From JBBATK01 sp046297095 (lineage in GTDB: Bacteria > Bacteroidota > Ignavibacteria > Kapaibacteriales > NICIL-2), in NCBI GenBank assembly GCA_046297095.1, contig JBKCNS010000040.1:124001-188000 (forward strand): 64,000 nucleotides of DNA. Direction: 5' to 3'. The first letter of the stretch is position 1. Each line of letters opens with the position of its first letter. Shown here piece by piece: positions 35,714 to 44,399 of the stretch. The notes under the pieces were generated by a model, which was not told the origin of the DNA, did no database searches, and saw nothing but the letters and a program-made list of their open reading frames with translations. Made by a program: the position numbers and the translations under genes.

Positions 35714-37546
35714 ATGGTACGGTACAATACAATTCCGCAAATGTTTCTGCAATCCGGAGCCTCGTTTTTTGGCGACGGACATCCGGTGTATATGTCCAAG
35801 AAAGATGGCGTGTATCACGGGGTTGCCTACGATGAATTTCGCGATCTCGTAGAATGCTTGGCTGCGGGTTTGGTCAAGCTTGGCCTTGAGCCCGGCGACA
35901 GAGTAGGTATTGTGTCGGAGAATCGTTTGGAATGGGTGATGTCCGATTTTGCAATTACCGGCAGCGGTGCCGTAGACGTGCCCGTGTTTCCCACACTTAC
36001 CGCACGTCAGTTAGAATACACGTACAACAACTGCTCTGCTTCCATTGTGATTGTGAGCAATAAGATGCAATTGGGGAAGATTCTCTCCATGAAGTCGGAG
36101 ATACCCTCGCTTGAGCATATCATTGTGATGAACAACGAAGGCGCGGATGCAAGTCAGAACATTCACAACTTCAGCGACGTGATCTCGTTGGGCAAAGACT
36201 CATTGGCGGCCGAGCAACGCCGCAGCTCCTTCGAGAAGAGCGCTATGGCTGTGAAGCCGGAAGATCTGTGTACGATCATTTACACCAGCGGCACCACCGG
36301 AAATCCCAAAGGTGTAATGCTCACGCATCGCAATCTTTGTTCAAATATTAATGCCGTAAACGAGGTGGTGCATGTTGGCACCGACGATCTTTTCTTGTCG
36401 TATTTGCCCATGTGTCACTCCTACGAGCGCATTGGTGGATTTTACATAGCATTCGGGCATGGTGCCACCACAGCATTCGCGGAATCGCTGGAGACGGTTC
36501 GCACCAATCTGCAAGAAGTTCGGCCCACAATCATGACATCCGTTCCGCGGTTGTTCGAACGCATTCGAAACGGCGTGTATGCCAACATGGATAAACAATC
36601 ACCCGCCAAACAAAAGATCTTTTCCTTTGCTCTGAGTATAGGCAAACGCATGGTAGATGAGCAGCAACGCGGTTCGGTGTCGTTTCCCACGAAGGCTCTG
36701 TATGCCGTTGCCGACAAACTTGTGTTCTCGAAAATTCGCGCACTGACGGGCGGCCGTTTGCGCTTTTTTGTTTCCGGCGGTGGCGCCTTGGCATACGACG
36801 TCAAGGAGTTTTTTACCATGCTGAACATGGTGATTCTGGAAGGCTATGGCCTTACAGAGACCTCGCCGGTGCTTACGGTTACGCGTCCTCACGATAATGA
36901 AATCGGCACCGTGGGCAAGCCTATTCAGGAGGTGGAAATCCGTCTTGCAGACGATGGTGAGATATTGGCACGCGGACCAAACATCATGCGCGGATATTGG
37001 AAGAACGAAGAAGCCACCAAACAAACAATCGACGCCGAAGGATGGCTGCACACCGGCGACATCGGTACCTATACCGCAAGGGGCAACCTAAAGATCACCG
37101 ACCGAAAGAAGAACTTATTTGTGAGCAGCGGCGGCAAGAACATTGCGCCACAAGTGGTGGAAAATGTGTTACTGCAATCCAAGTATATCGATCAGGTTCT
37201 GTTGATCGGAGACAACAAAGAATACTGTGCTGCCCTTGTGGTGCCGGACTACGAGCTGCTCAAGCCAATGATGGATAGCACCGGAGGTACTACCGATGCC
37301 GGACAGCGTTCAAACAGTCTGAACACATCGGCTATCGTTAGCGCCATCATGAATGATATCAATCGCGTTCAACGGGATCTTGCAAAGTACGAGCGTGTAC
37401 GCCGCATCTATGTTGTACCGGAACCATTCACGGTAGAAAACGGCATGATGACACCCACCCTGAAGATCAAACGTGCGGTGGTGGAAAAGCAGTACGAGCA
37501 AGAAATCACCTCGATGTATGAGGCAACAACAAAAGAGGGATTCTAG
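35714..37546 (+). CDS. long-chain fatty acid-CoA ligase (AMP-forming)
   Basis: A 610-residue acyl-CoA synthetase of the FadD15/FAA type that activates fatty acids with ATP and CoA. The P-loop IIYTSGTTGNPKGVMLTH, the motif GYGLTETSPVLT, GWLHTGDIG, and ITDRKKNLFVSSGGKNIAP are all intact. I start it at the ATG at 35714, which has AGGGG upstream and gives the usual family beginning MVRYNTIPQMF. Upstream TTG/ATG codons at 35675-35681 are possible but add only a poorly conserved extension. It is the only gene of its transcript here and faces sppA tail to tail. It would feed the beta-oxidation enzymes in this window. Confidence 0.95.
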   Translation: MVRYNTIPQMFLQSGASFFGDGHPVYMSKKDGVYHGVAYDEFRDLVECLAAGLVKLGLEPGDRVGIVSENRLEWVMSDFAITGSGAVDVPVFPTLTARQLEYTYNNCSASIVIVSNKMQLGKILSMKSEIPSLEHIIVMNNEGADASQNIHNFSDVISLGKDSLAAEQRRSSFEKSAMAVKPEDLCTIIYTSGTTGNPKGVMLTHRNLCSNINAVNEVVHVGTDDLFLSYLPMCHSYERIGGFYIAFGHGATTAFAESLETVRTNLQEVRPTIMTSVPRLFERIRNGVYANMDKQSPAKQKIFSFALSIGKRMVDEQQRGSVSFPTKALYAVADKLVFSKIRALTGGRLRFFVSGGGALAYDVKEFFTMLNMVILEGYGLTETSPVLTVTRPHDNEIGTVGKPIQEVEIRLADDGEILARGPNIMRGYWKNEEATKQTIDAEGWLHTGDIGTYTARGNLKITDRKKNLFVSSGGKNIAPQVVENVLLQSKYIDQVLLIGDNKEYCAALVVPDYELLKPMMDSTGGTTDAGQRSNSLNTSAIVSAIMNDINRVQRDLAKYERVRRIYVVPEPFTVENGMMTPTLKIKRAVVEKQYEQEITSMYEATTKEGF

Positions 37547-37558
37547 ATAGAATCCCTC
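37535..37558. terminator. 11-bp hairpin overlapping the acyl-CoA ligase stop codon
   Basis: gagggattcta (37535-37545) and tagaatccctc (37548-37558) are perfect complements around two bases. On the minus strand the stem is followed by TTTTGTTGTT, so it could terminate the sppA transcript. On the plus strand it overlaps the TAG of the ligase gene and has no T-run. Confidence 0.55.
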
Positions 37559-37609
37559 GAAGAATCACCGGGAAAATGAATGTGTTCGGTGTGATTAGTA
37601 TCGCTTGGT

Positions 37610-37633
37610 GCTACCTGCCGTTACGGCAGTAGC
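37610..37633. terminator. second hairpin in the convergent gap, next to the sppA stop
   Basis: gctacctgccg (37610-37620) pairs with cggcagtagc (37624-37633) with one bulged C and a TTA loop. It lies four bases from the sppA stop codon. Neither strand has a clear T-run, so it may protect 3' ends or end transcription together with the hairpin at 37535. Confidence 0.45.
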
Positions 37634-37637
37634 TGAT

Positions 37638-39605
37638 TTATCGCTGCGACACCATCCACGGCAGTACTGCCAAGATGTGCTCTTCCCGGCTGAGCAATGC
37701 CATTTGAAGCGAATATTCAGCCTGTTCACGTAACTCCGGCGGCAACGATCTCCACCATACTTGCCACTCCTTTGGCTGACTGTTTATGAACTCCTTTGCC
37801 AACGCGGCAAGTGTTGCGCGTGTTGCCTTGGACGTAAATGCATCCCCGCCATCACCTGCTTCGGTGTCTTCGTCATCTTCTTGTTTGATCATCCGGATGA
37901 TCGAGGCTATAGGATCCTCTTTTTCCGGATAGCGCACGATCTTCACCGATTCGTCGGGCTTCACTCCAATGCGAGCTTTAGCAATGGCAACGGCCGTCTT
38001 CAAACCGCCAAGCACATCTACCAGTCCATTGTTCAACGCTGCTTCGCCTGTCCAGACGCGGCCTTTGGCTACCTCACGAATTTGTTCCTTGGTGCGCTTT
38101 CTGCCGGACGCCACACGCTCAAGAAAACGTTGATAGGTATTATCAATCATGCTCTCCAAAGATTGTCTGTCCGAAACAGACAGGGCTACTAAGGGATTCA
38201 TAAACAAGGCTGCGGGCCCGGTGGCCACGGTATCTATTCCTACACCAAGTTTAGTCATGGTTTTGGCAAGATTAGGAATAGCCGCAATCACGCCGATGGA
38301 ACCCGTAATCGTCTGCGGATGCGCAATGATGGTATCGCAGGCCATGGACATGTAATAGCCGCCGCTGGCAGCCAAATCGCTCATGGAAGCATACACCGGC
38401 TTCTTAGACTTTGCTCGAAGAATCTCTTGATACATTTCGTCCGAGGCCTGAACAGAACCGCCCGGTGAGTCGATGCGAAGAATAATTGCTTTTACATCGT
38501 CGTCGTTTGCGGCTTTGCGTAAATCTCGCACCCAAGAGCCGGAGGCTATACCTGATTCAAACGGAGTTGTTTTTCCCGATCGAATCGCTCCGGTACCGTA
38601 TACGATGGCAATCTTCTTTCCTTTAACAGGAACGTCTGCTGTGTGCGCACGCGCATACCTCACATAATCGCCGATATTGACAATGTGTAATTTTTCTTTT
38701 GACGACTCGGATCCATATACCTTCTTTTTCAAATAATCTTTCATTTGAAGATCGGTGGCGAAGCCATCAATAAGTCCTGACTCCTTCATTTGATCGGCCG
38801 TGTATAAGCCACGCTTCAACTGCGCATCGATATGCTCTACCGATTTACCTCGAGAGCTGGCAACTTCCTTGATGTATGCTTGATAGCGCGCATCAAGCAA
38901 CTCATGCATTTCACGACGTGCCGGCTCGCTATACGATGTTCGATTATACATCTCGCCTGCACTCTTGTAATCCTCGCGCTGAATCACCGTCCATTGCACT
39001 CCGATCTTTTCAAACATGTCTTTAAAAAACGGCGAGGCACCTCCAAAGCCGTTAAACTCAATGTTGCTCTCTTGAGGCATGAAAATACTGTCGGCAACTG
39101 CTGCAAATGCATAGTCAGACTCGTTCCCACTCGGTAAAAAAGCATAGATAAACTTCTTCGAAGATTTGAAATCACGAAGAGCCTCGATAATCTCACGCTG
39201 CTTTGCAAAGCCGGCGCCTCCGGACGGTTTGAAGTACACACCTACAATGTTCGGATCGTTTTTTGCTTCTTCCAGAGCATCCAATACATCCAGTAGCGCT
39301 ACACTTTTGCCGCCTTCATCAAACAAGCTCTGCTGTATGGCATATTCCTGCACGCCCGCCGATCCGAAATCCAGCGACAGTATTGACTTTTCTTTCACTT
39401 CAATAATCCCCTCGGTACCGGATTGCATGGAACCCGATGCGGCGGTGATAATAGCTGCAATGCCAAACACAATAAGAACTACCATCAGCATCATTCCCGC
39501 GAACACGGAACCAATGACGGTGAGCGGCATTACCCACCAACGCCGTGAAGGACGCATAGGGGGCTGTAGATGTGGTTGCTCGTTCAAATCCGATTGCATA
39601 TTCAT
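37638..39605 (-). CDS. sppA: signal peptide peptidase SppA, 67-kDa type
   Basis: A 655-residue membrane-anchored serine peptidase that degrades cleaved signal peptides. One helix near residues 25-55 anchors it. It has the duplicated ClpP-like fold of the 67K form. The general-base lysine is in REDYKSAGEMY in the first half, and the nucleophile serine is in LAASGGYYMSMA in the second half, after LRIDSPGGSVQASDEM. A polar Glu/Asp-rich insert (QEDDEDTEAGDGGD) lies before the C-terminal helix region. Motifs and length agree with an active enzyme. It is followed by the convergent hairpins. Confidence 0.94.
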   Translation of the reverse strand: MNMQSDLNEQPHLQPPMRPSRRWWVMPLTVIGSVFAGMMLMVVLIVFGIAAIITAASGSMQSGTEGIIEVKEKSILSLDFGSAGVQEYAIQQSLFDEGGKSVALLDVLDALEEAKNDPNIVGVYFKPSGGAGFAKQREIIEALRDFKSSKKFIYAFLPSGNESDYAFAAVADSIFMPQESNIEFNGFGGASPFFKDMFEKIGVQWTVIQREDYKSAGEMYNRTSYSEPARREMHELLDARYQAYIKEVASSRGKSVEHIDAQLKRGLYTADQMKESGLIDGFATDLQMKDYLKKKVYGSESSKEKLHIVNIGDYVRYARAHTADVPVKGKKIAIVYGTGAIRSGKTTPFESGIASGSWVRDLRKAANDDDVKAIILRIDSPGGSVQASDEMYQEILRAKSKKPVYASMSDLAASGGYYMSMACDTIIAHPQTITGSIGVIAAIPNLAKTMTKLGVGIDTVATGPAALFMNPLVALSVSDRQSLESMIDNTYQRFLERVASGRKRTKEQIREVAKGRVWTGEAALNNGLVDVLGGLKTAVAIAKARIGVKPDESVKIVRYPEKEDPIASIIRMIKQEDDEDTEAGDGGDAFTSKATRATLAALAKEFINSQPKEWQVWWRSLPPELREQAEYSLQMALLSREEHILAVLPWMVSQR

Positions 39606-39678
39606 TCCAAAGTTGTTTGTGGTAAAAGGATAAGGTTCAAAAGTGTGGAGCGGGCAGACATCACAAGGTCATCACGGT

Positions 39679-40338
39679 TTATCGTGCTTTGGCTACTGCG
39701 TCGGCAAGACCTTGCTTCGTGGTACCACCCTGAATGATATCAACTTGTTGTCCTGCTGCATTGAAAACGATTGTAACAGGTATGTAATCCATCGGTGCTA
39801 TGCTGCTGTATGCTTCAGCGATGCTACGAGTAGACAAACCGGAACTGCTGGTGATGTTTGTATAATTCATCTTTTGTGAAGTGGCATAGCGAGTAACTAT
39901 ATCCTTGGCTGTGGCATCATCGCGTTCCAATGCTATACCTACCATATAGACATCTTTGTTTTGCGCCGCGAATTCTACGAATTCAGGAATCTCGCGACGA
40001 CACGGCGGACACCATGTGGCCCAAAAATTTACCACAACGATTTTTCCTTTGGCCTGCTCGCTCAACTTCCTTGCCACACCGGCGGCATCTTTCCATGTAA
40101 TGTCTATAAGTTTCTGAGAAGATGGCGTACCTATAGCCGAAGCGCTAACCACATACTGAGCAGCCGATTCGGCACCTGCCTCCGGAGCCGGTGGTGCTAC
40201 CTGCGACGACATCGACTGACCGGCGGAAGCAGCAGCTTGTTTCAAATCAAACACTTCAGATTTTTCGTTGCCTGCTTTGGAACAAGAAGCAACCGAGGCG
40301 GCGAGCCCGCAACACAACAACGCAGTGATAATGCGCAT
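39679..40338 (-). CDS. TlpA/ResA-like thioredoxin-fold lipoprotein
   Basis: A 219-residue exported protein. The N-terminus (MRIITALLCCGLAASVASCSK) has a lipobox-like VASC at about residue 19. A polar linker follows to residue 75. The thioredoxin domain contains VVNFWATWCPPCRREIPEF, with the redox pair CPPC, and ends with the cis-Pro region YIPVTIVF. Such proteins reduce disulfides in the periplasm, often for cytochrome c maturation. GGAG lies upstream of the ATG at 40338. It is flanked by gaps of 73 and 141 bases and is probably transcribed alone. Confidence 0.9.
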   Translation of the reverse strand: MRIITALLCCGLAASVASCSKAGNEKSEVFDLKQAAASAGQSMSSQVAPPAPEAGAESAAQYVVSASAIGTPSSQKLIDITWKDAAGVARKLSEQAKGKIVVVNFWATWCPPCRREIPEFVEFAAQNKDVYMVGIALERDDATAKDIVTRYATSQKMNYTNITSSSGLSTRSIAEAYSSIAPMDYIPVTIVFNAAGQQVDIIQGGTTKQGLADAVAKAR

Positions 40339-40479
40339 AACAAACTCCGGAATATTGAAAATGATACTTATAGGCTAGGTTTTGATCAGCAACGATGCCA
40401 TGGCTGCGTGCTGCTTATAAGACGCCGACAAATTAGACTTATTTTTCTTGAGATCAGTAACCGCCGGCCGCGATGAGTA

Positions 40480-41055
40480 TCATGGGGTTGTAGTCCTACC
40501 GTCCAATCTCATCACCGATCGCCACTGAACCAGACCGCGAAGGGACAGGGCGGCAAACACTAAGGACAACCCCACATACACCGGCAGGTCTCTGGAATAA
40601 TACAAGCCCGCATAGGCAATATTTATGGGAATCCACAACAACCAGTTCTCCAGATACTTTCGGGCTTGAAACCAGGTGGCAACCAAGCTGCACGAAAACA
40701 ACAACGAATCCATCATCGGCAGGCGCGATCCGGGGAACAATCGTAATGCCTGATATACGACAATCCAAACGACGATGCACACTATAGTCATGAGCATTCC
40801 GGTGCGCAGTGATATTCTCGAGATGTGCAGTTTGTCACGATCTGCAACGGTCGGTGTCCAGTTCAGAAATCCCACGACGCCAATGGCAAAGTACACTCCT
40901 TGCAGGGCCATATCTGCATACAGCCCTGCTTCCCAACACGAGTACCCAAGCAGTGCAACGCTGAGATTGCCAAAGAGCCAGCAACTGCGGCGTTCTGCAG
41001 TGAGAAGAATAACGTACACCACGCCGGTAATTCCGGAGAGTACTTCAATAAGCAT
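40480..41055 (-). CDS. pnuC: nicotinamide riboside transporter PnuC
   Basis: A 191-residue inner-membrane protein with seven predicted helices. It shows the PnuC pattern: ITGVVYVILLTAERRSCWLFGN, YFAIGVVGFLNW, and the conserved TWFQARKYLENWLLWIPINIAYAGLY near the end, read as W...RK..ENW..WI..N. PnuC moves nicotinamide riboside by facilitated diffusion for NAD synthesis. I start it at the ATG at 41055, five bases after the stop of the THUMP methyltransferase; a GTG one codon before is less likely. The companion kinase NadR is not in the window. Confidence 0.88.
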   Translation of the reverse strand: MLIEVLSGITGVVYVILLTAERRSCWLFGNLSVALLGYSCWEAGLYADMALQGVYFAIGVVGFLNWTPTVADRDKLHISRISLRTGMLMTIVCIVVWIVVYQALRLFPGSRLPMMDSLLFSCSLVATWFQARKYLENWLLWIPINIAYAGLYYSRDLPVYVGLSLVFAALSLRGLVQWRSVMRLDGRTTTP

Positions 41056-41060
41056 CACCG

Positions 41061-42272
41061 CTAATCCTTGTCTGAATCCACAACCATGGTATCGGGAGTT
41101 GAATCATCTTTGGGCGCTCTCTTCGTGCCGCGATACATGATGTATTCGTATAGGCGGCACTCTATATCGGCATTGAAGAAGGGTATTTTTCGTGAAGGAC
41201 GAAGCCCGACGCGTTTGCCCAAGTCGAGATTTCCGGTGAACACATAAGCGCGCTTGCCTTCGCAGTGCTGCTTAAACCAGTCGCCTATTTGCTCGTACAG
41301 CTCGTCCAGATTCTTGGCGGTCCCCATGCGCTCACCGTATTCCGGATTGAGCACCACCACGCCATCACCCTCGGGCACATTCGTGCGCCGGAAATCTCCG
41401 AGCTGCACATCCATGAAGTCCAGCATACCGGCAGTGCGTGCATTTTTTCTGGTAGCTTGCACGGCAGAGGCGCTGAGGTCTGTAGCCACTATTGGATGAG
41501 CTACTGTGGTGCGTACATTTTTCAAAGCAGCGGCACGAATCGAGTTCCACTGCGCGGCATCATACCATCGCGAGTGCATGAAGCCGAAGTTGCTGCGTAA
41601 TATCTGGGAGGGAGTTTGCGTTCCCGCCAGAGCTGCTTCAATTGCCAGTGTTCCACTGCCGCACATAGGATTCACAAAATTTTCGTCGGGGTTCCAATTT
41701 GTCGCTTTCACAATGGCTGCCGCCAACACTTCGCTGAGCGGAGCTTCGTGAGACATTACTCTATACCCTCGGCGCGACAGCGGCACACCTGATGTGTCCA
41801 GATAAATGCTGCAGGCATTGCCCTTCCAGTACAGGAAGAATACTGTTTGATCGGTTTTCGGACCGCTGTCCGGGCGGCGTCCAAACTTCTTACGCATGCG
41901 ATCTGCAATAGCATCCTTTAGCTTCACATGGGCATATTGGCTGTTCCTGATGCTGGGATTATCCACCGACGATACAATAGAAAAATAGCCATCGGCATTG
42001 ATGACCTCTTCCCACGCATACTCAACGGCGCGGGCGTAAAGATCATCGGCTGTAGCCGCCGTAAACGAGTGCACATGATACAGCACTCGATGTGCGCAGC
42101 GCAGCAGCAGATTGCATCGCATGGCATCGTGGTAGCTTCCTTCCACACGAATACCGGCTAATGAAACTTCCCTTTGGGCAAACCCCAATGAGTGAAGTTC
42201 CTCGTCCAGGTACGGGGTGAGAAACTTGGGCGCGGTGATAAACAGATGTGAAGTCATATGCGAAGATATCAT
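41061..42272 (-). CDS. THUMP-domain class I rRNA/tRNA methyltransferase (RlmL N-half-like)
   Basis: A 403-residue enzyme with an N-terminal ferredoxin-like/THUMP region (about 5-155) and a Rossmann methyltransferase domain. SAM motif I is FVNPMCGSGTLAIEAAL. The catalytic loop, NPPYG in this family, reads VVLNPEYGERMG, with Glu for the second Pro. Relatives methylate guanine N2 in 23S rRNA or tRNA. An ATG at 42257 (MTSHLF) is an alternative start. It is transcribed divergently from prmA, and pnuC follows five bases after its stop. Confidence 0.88.
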   Translation of the reverse strand: MISSHMTSHLFITAPKFLTPYLDEELHSLGFAQREVSLAGIRVEGSYHDAMRCNLLLRCAHRVLYHVHSFTAATADDLYARAVEYAWEEVINADGYFSIVSSVDNPSIRNSQYAHVKLKDAIADRMRKKFGRRPDSGPKTDQTVFFLYWKGNACSIYLDTSGVPLSRRGYRVMSHEAPLSEVLAAAIVKATNWNPDENFVNPMCGSGTLAIEAALAGTQTPSQILRSNFGFMHSRWYDAAQWNSIRAAALKNVRTTVAHPIVATDLSASAVQATRKNARTAGMLDFMDVQLGDFRRTNVPEGDGVVVLNPEYGERMGTAKNLDELYEQIGDWFKQHCEGKRAYVFTGNLDLGKRVGLRPSRKIPFFNADIECRLYEYIMYRGTKRAPKDDSTPDTMVVDSDKD

Positions 42273-42390
42273 GGTGCCGAGTAGCAGCCATAGTTAGTTA
42301 CATCCCGTTGCCCGGGAGCGTGGTAGCATGCATACCATTTTGCATGCGTCGGCGCATAGCTTCAGTCGCGACAAACACAGGTGTATCGTC

Positions 42391-42398
42391 TATCTTTG
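42391..42398 (+). promoter_or_regulatory. TATCTTTG -7 element of the prmA-ppx operon
   Basis: TATCTTTGCC in the 191-base divergent gap matches the Bacteroidota -7 consensus TAnnTTTG. It lies 66 bases before the prmA ATG. No -33 TTG at 20-base spacing. Confidence 0.5.
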
Positions 42399-42463
42399 CC
42401 GTGCTCATGTATGCGGGCTTCTCCGTAGTGCACTCAAACCATATAACCACTTTGCAAACATTT

Positions 42464-43315
42464 ATGCCTCAACAATTGTTTACCAATGTTCGCTTCGCCA
42501 TTCCCGAGGAGCAATTCGACTTGGCCTATGCTGTTTTTGGGTCGTTCGATATACAAGGTATAGAAGAAGGTCATGATACCCTTGTGGTGTGCTTTCGCAC
42601 GGAGGACTGGACAGGCGAGGTTCGGTCTTTGATTGAATCGTCGCTCCAAGAGTATGGTATCCCGGCACGGGTAATAGACGCAGAAACAATCGAGCAGCGC
42701 AATTGGAACGAGGAATGGGAACGCTCACTGGAGCCGGTGTTTATCAACGAACGCATTGCTATTAGTCCGTCGTGGCATGCAGAATCGGTGAATCACGAGA
42801 TTACCATTGTGGTTGATCCCAAGATGTCCTTTGGTACAGGCTACCATCCCACCACTCGCATGACTACTCGCTTGCTTCAAGAGTATGTTCATAGCGGTTC
42901 TTCCTGGATAGATGCCGGAACGGGAACCGGTGTTCTTGCTATTGCTGCCGTGAAACTCGGCGCTACGGATGTTCTCGCGTTTGATTACGATGAGTGGTCG
43001 GTAGAAAATGCGGTGGAGAACATCGAGCGCAATAATGTTAGCCCTAGCGTTCAGATTCAACATGCGGATATCTTTACTCTGGATCTGCCAATCTGCGACG
43101 GCATTGCGGCGAACATGTATCGCAATGTGTTAATACCATCGTACTCAAAACTTCGATCGGCACTTCGTGATGCAGACTCCCCCCTTATTATCAGCGGAAT
43201 TCTCAGCTATGATGAAGAAGAGCTGAAGGCCGAAGCAGAGAAAGTGGGATTCGTGCATAAGCATACCGAGCGCGAGGACGAGTGGCTTGCCATGGTTTTC
43301 TTGAGGGGCAAGTAA
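42464..43315 (+). CDS. prmA: ribosomal protein L11 methyltransferase
   Basis: A 283-residue SAM-dependent enzyme that trimethylates ribosomal protein L11. The substrate-binding N-domain covers about 1-70. The catalytic domain has VDPKMSFGTGYHPTTRM, the signature of PrmA, then motif I WIDAGTGTGVLAIAA and the post-I VLAFDYDEW. The active-site segment reads GIAANMYRNVLIP (family NI...N.L). I start at the ATG at 42464; the frame is open for 72 more codons upstream, but these read through the promoter region and have no family match. The TAA overlaps the ATG of the next gene. Confidence 0.93.
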   Translation: MPQQLFTNVRFAIPEEQFDLAYAVFGSFDIQGIEEGHDTLVVCFRTEDWTGEVRSLIESSLQEYGIPARVIDAETIEQRNWNEEWERSLEPVFINERIAISPSWHAESVNHEITIVVDPKMSFGTGYHPTTRMTTRLLQEYVHSGSSWIDAGTGTGVLAIAAVKLGATDVLAFDYDEWSVENAVENIERNNVSPSVQIQHADIFTLDLPICDGIAANMYRNVLIPSYSKLRSALRDADSPLIISGILSYDEEELKAEAEKVGFVHKHTEREDEWLAMVFLRGK

Positions 43316-44271
43316 TGCGTATCGCTGCAGTTGATATAGGAACAAACACGCTACTCATGACCATCGCGGATTTCGATGCTAATGGTTCGATGCATGTCCT
43401 GCATGATGCGCATACCATCGTTCGCCTTGGAGAAAATCTTTCGCATAGCGGAGTAATTAGCGAGGCCGCTCTTCAGCGAGCGGTGGAGTGCATTCGCGGC
43501 TACCGCAGTGTGTGCGATGAGCTAAGCGCCGACATTCGTGTGGGCGTAGCAACCAGTGCCGTCCGAAATGCTTCGAACGGTAGCCAAGTGTTGCAATCGT
43601 TACGCACAGAGTTCAAGGGTATGCTGCAATGTATCAGCGGCATGGAAGAAGCCGAGCTGACTTTTGCCGGCAGTGTGCCGGACGAAGGCGGGTATGTGGT
43701 CCTGGATATTGGCGGTGGCAGTACGGAAATCGTTCGTGGCTCCAACAGGCAAGTGGAGCATCGAGTGTCTCACGAGATAGGCGCGGTGATGCTTCATGAT
43801 CGCGTGCTGCACTCCTTCCCTGCTTCAAAGGATAGTATCGCTAAGGCATGCGCGCTCATTCAACACTGCGCCCCTGTTATGCCTATATCTCAAAGCGGGA
43901 GTGATGATGGCACTAAGGAATTCCGAAGTGATGAAGATGCTGAGTCCAACTGGATCGCGGTGGCAGGAACCCCAACCACCTTAGCGCTGGTAGCACAGCA
44001 ACTACCTTACACGCGGGTAGAGGCCTCGCACGGCTATAGGTTGTCGCTAAACACAGTGAGCGCACTGTGTGAACTGCTGATGAACACACCAAAGAATGAG
44101 TTACAAGATATCCCGGGCATTCATCCTCAGCGGGCAGATATACTTCCGGCCGGCACGTTGATTCTTCGGGAAATCATGCGCTCGCATCAATGTGAGCATG
44201 TCACGGTAAGCACGCGCGGCTTGCGATTCGGAGTGGTACTCAAAGCATATGCCGCTGCATCGCGCCGGTAG
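43315..44271 (+). CDS. Ppx/GppA family exopolyphosphatase / pppGpp phosphatase
   Basis: A 318-residue ASKHA-fold phosphatase. The first phosphate loop is VDIGTNTLLMTIAD and the second is VVLDIGGGSTEIV; the central GVATSAVRNASNG and the C-terminal GIHPQRADILPAGTLIL are characteristic. Members release phosphate from polyphosphate or convert pppGpp to ppGpp. The short form without an HD domain is seen here. The start shares one base with the prmA stop (TAATG), with GAGGGG as a good ribosome site. An insert rich in Ser/Asp (about residues 195-215) is unusual. Confidence 0.92.
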   Translation: MRIAAVDIGTNTLLMTIADFDANGSMHVLHDAHTIVRLGENLSHSGVISEAALQRAVECIRGYRSVCDELSADIRVGVATSAVRNASNGSQVLQSLRTEFKGMLQCISGMEEAELTFAGSVPDEGGYVVLDIGGGSTEIVRGSNRQVEHRVSHEIGAVMLHDRVLHSFPASKDSIAKACALIQHCAPVMPISQSGSDDGTKEFRSDEDAESNWIAVAGTPTTLALVAQQLPYTRVEASHGYRLSLNTVSALCELLMNTPKNELQDIPGIHPQRADILPAGTLILREIMRSHQCEHVTVSTRGLRFGVVLKAYAAASRR

Positions 44272-44287
44272 ATGCGCGCACAAAACG

Positions 44288-44295
44288 TATTTTTG
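44288..44295 (+). promoter_or_regulatory. TATTTTTG -7 element upstream of the epimerase gene
   Basis: TATTTTTGCC matches TAnnTTTG, just after the ppx stop. It would give a leader of about 98 bases before the epimerase ATG at 44400; this leader contains a set of duplicated words. Confidence 0.5.
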
Positions 44296-44308
44296 CCGCA
44301 TGGCAAAA

Positions 44309-44380
44309 GTCCACATTGTGTTCACACATTGAGTACAAACTGAGTACACTCATTGTGTCCTCACTTTATGTCCACACATT
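44309..44380. repeat. duplicated short words in the epimerase leader
   Basis: Four words each occur twice: GTCCACA (44309, 44370), CATTGTGT (44314, 44351), CACACATT (44323, 44373) and GAGTACA (44331, 44342). TGTGTTCACA is also a small palindrome. This could be a binding region for a regulator or an RNA structure; no known riboswitch is recognised. Confidence 0.45.
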
Positions 44381-44399
44381 ATTCAACGCACAGAACTAC

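Noticed and set aside
40339..40479. Promoter or RNA element upstream of the TlpA-like gene
   Set aside because: Only a seven-base near-match TAATTTG was found and no stable structure, so no feature is claimed.
42248..42463. 72-codon N-terminal extension of prmA
   Set aside because: It begins inside the 5' part of the divergent methyltransferase gene, crosses the TATCTTTG promoter and has no family match; the PrmA fold starts at the ATG at 42464.
44300..44332. Possible ten-residue leader peptide MAKVHIVFTH
   Set aside because: Its ATG lies at about the predicted transcription start and has no ribosome site; it shows no run of regulatory codons.
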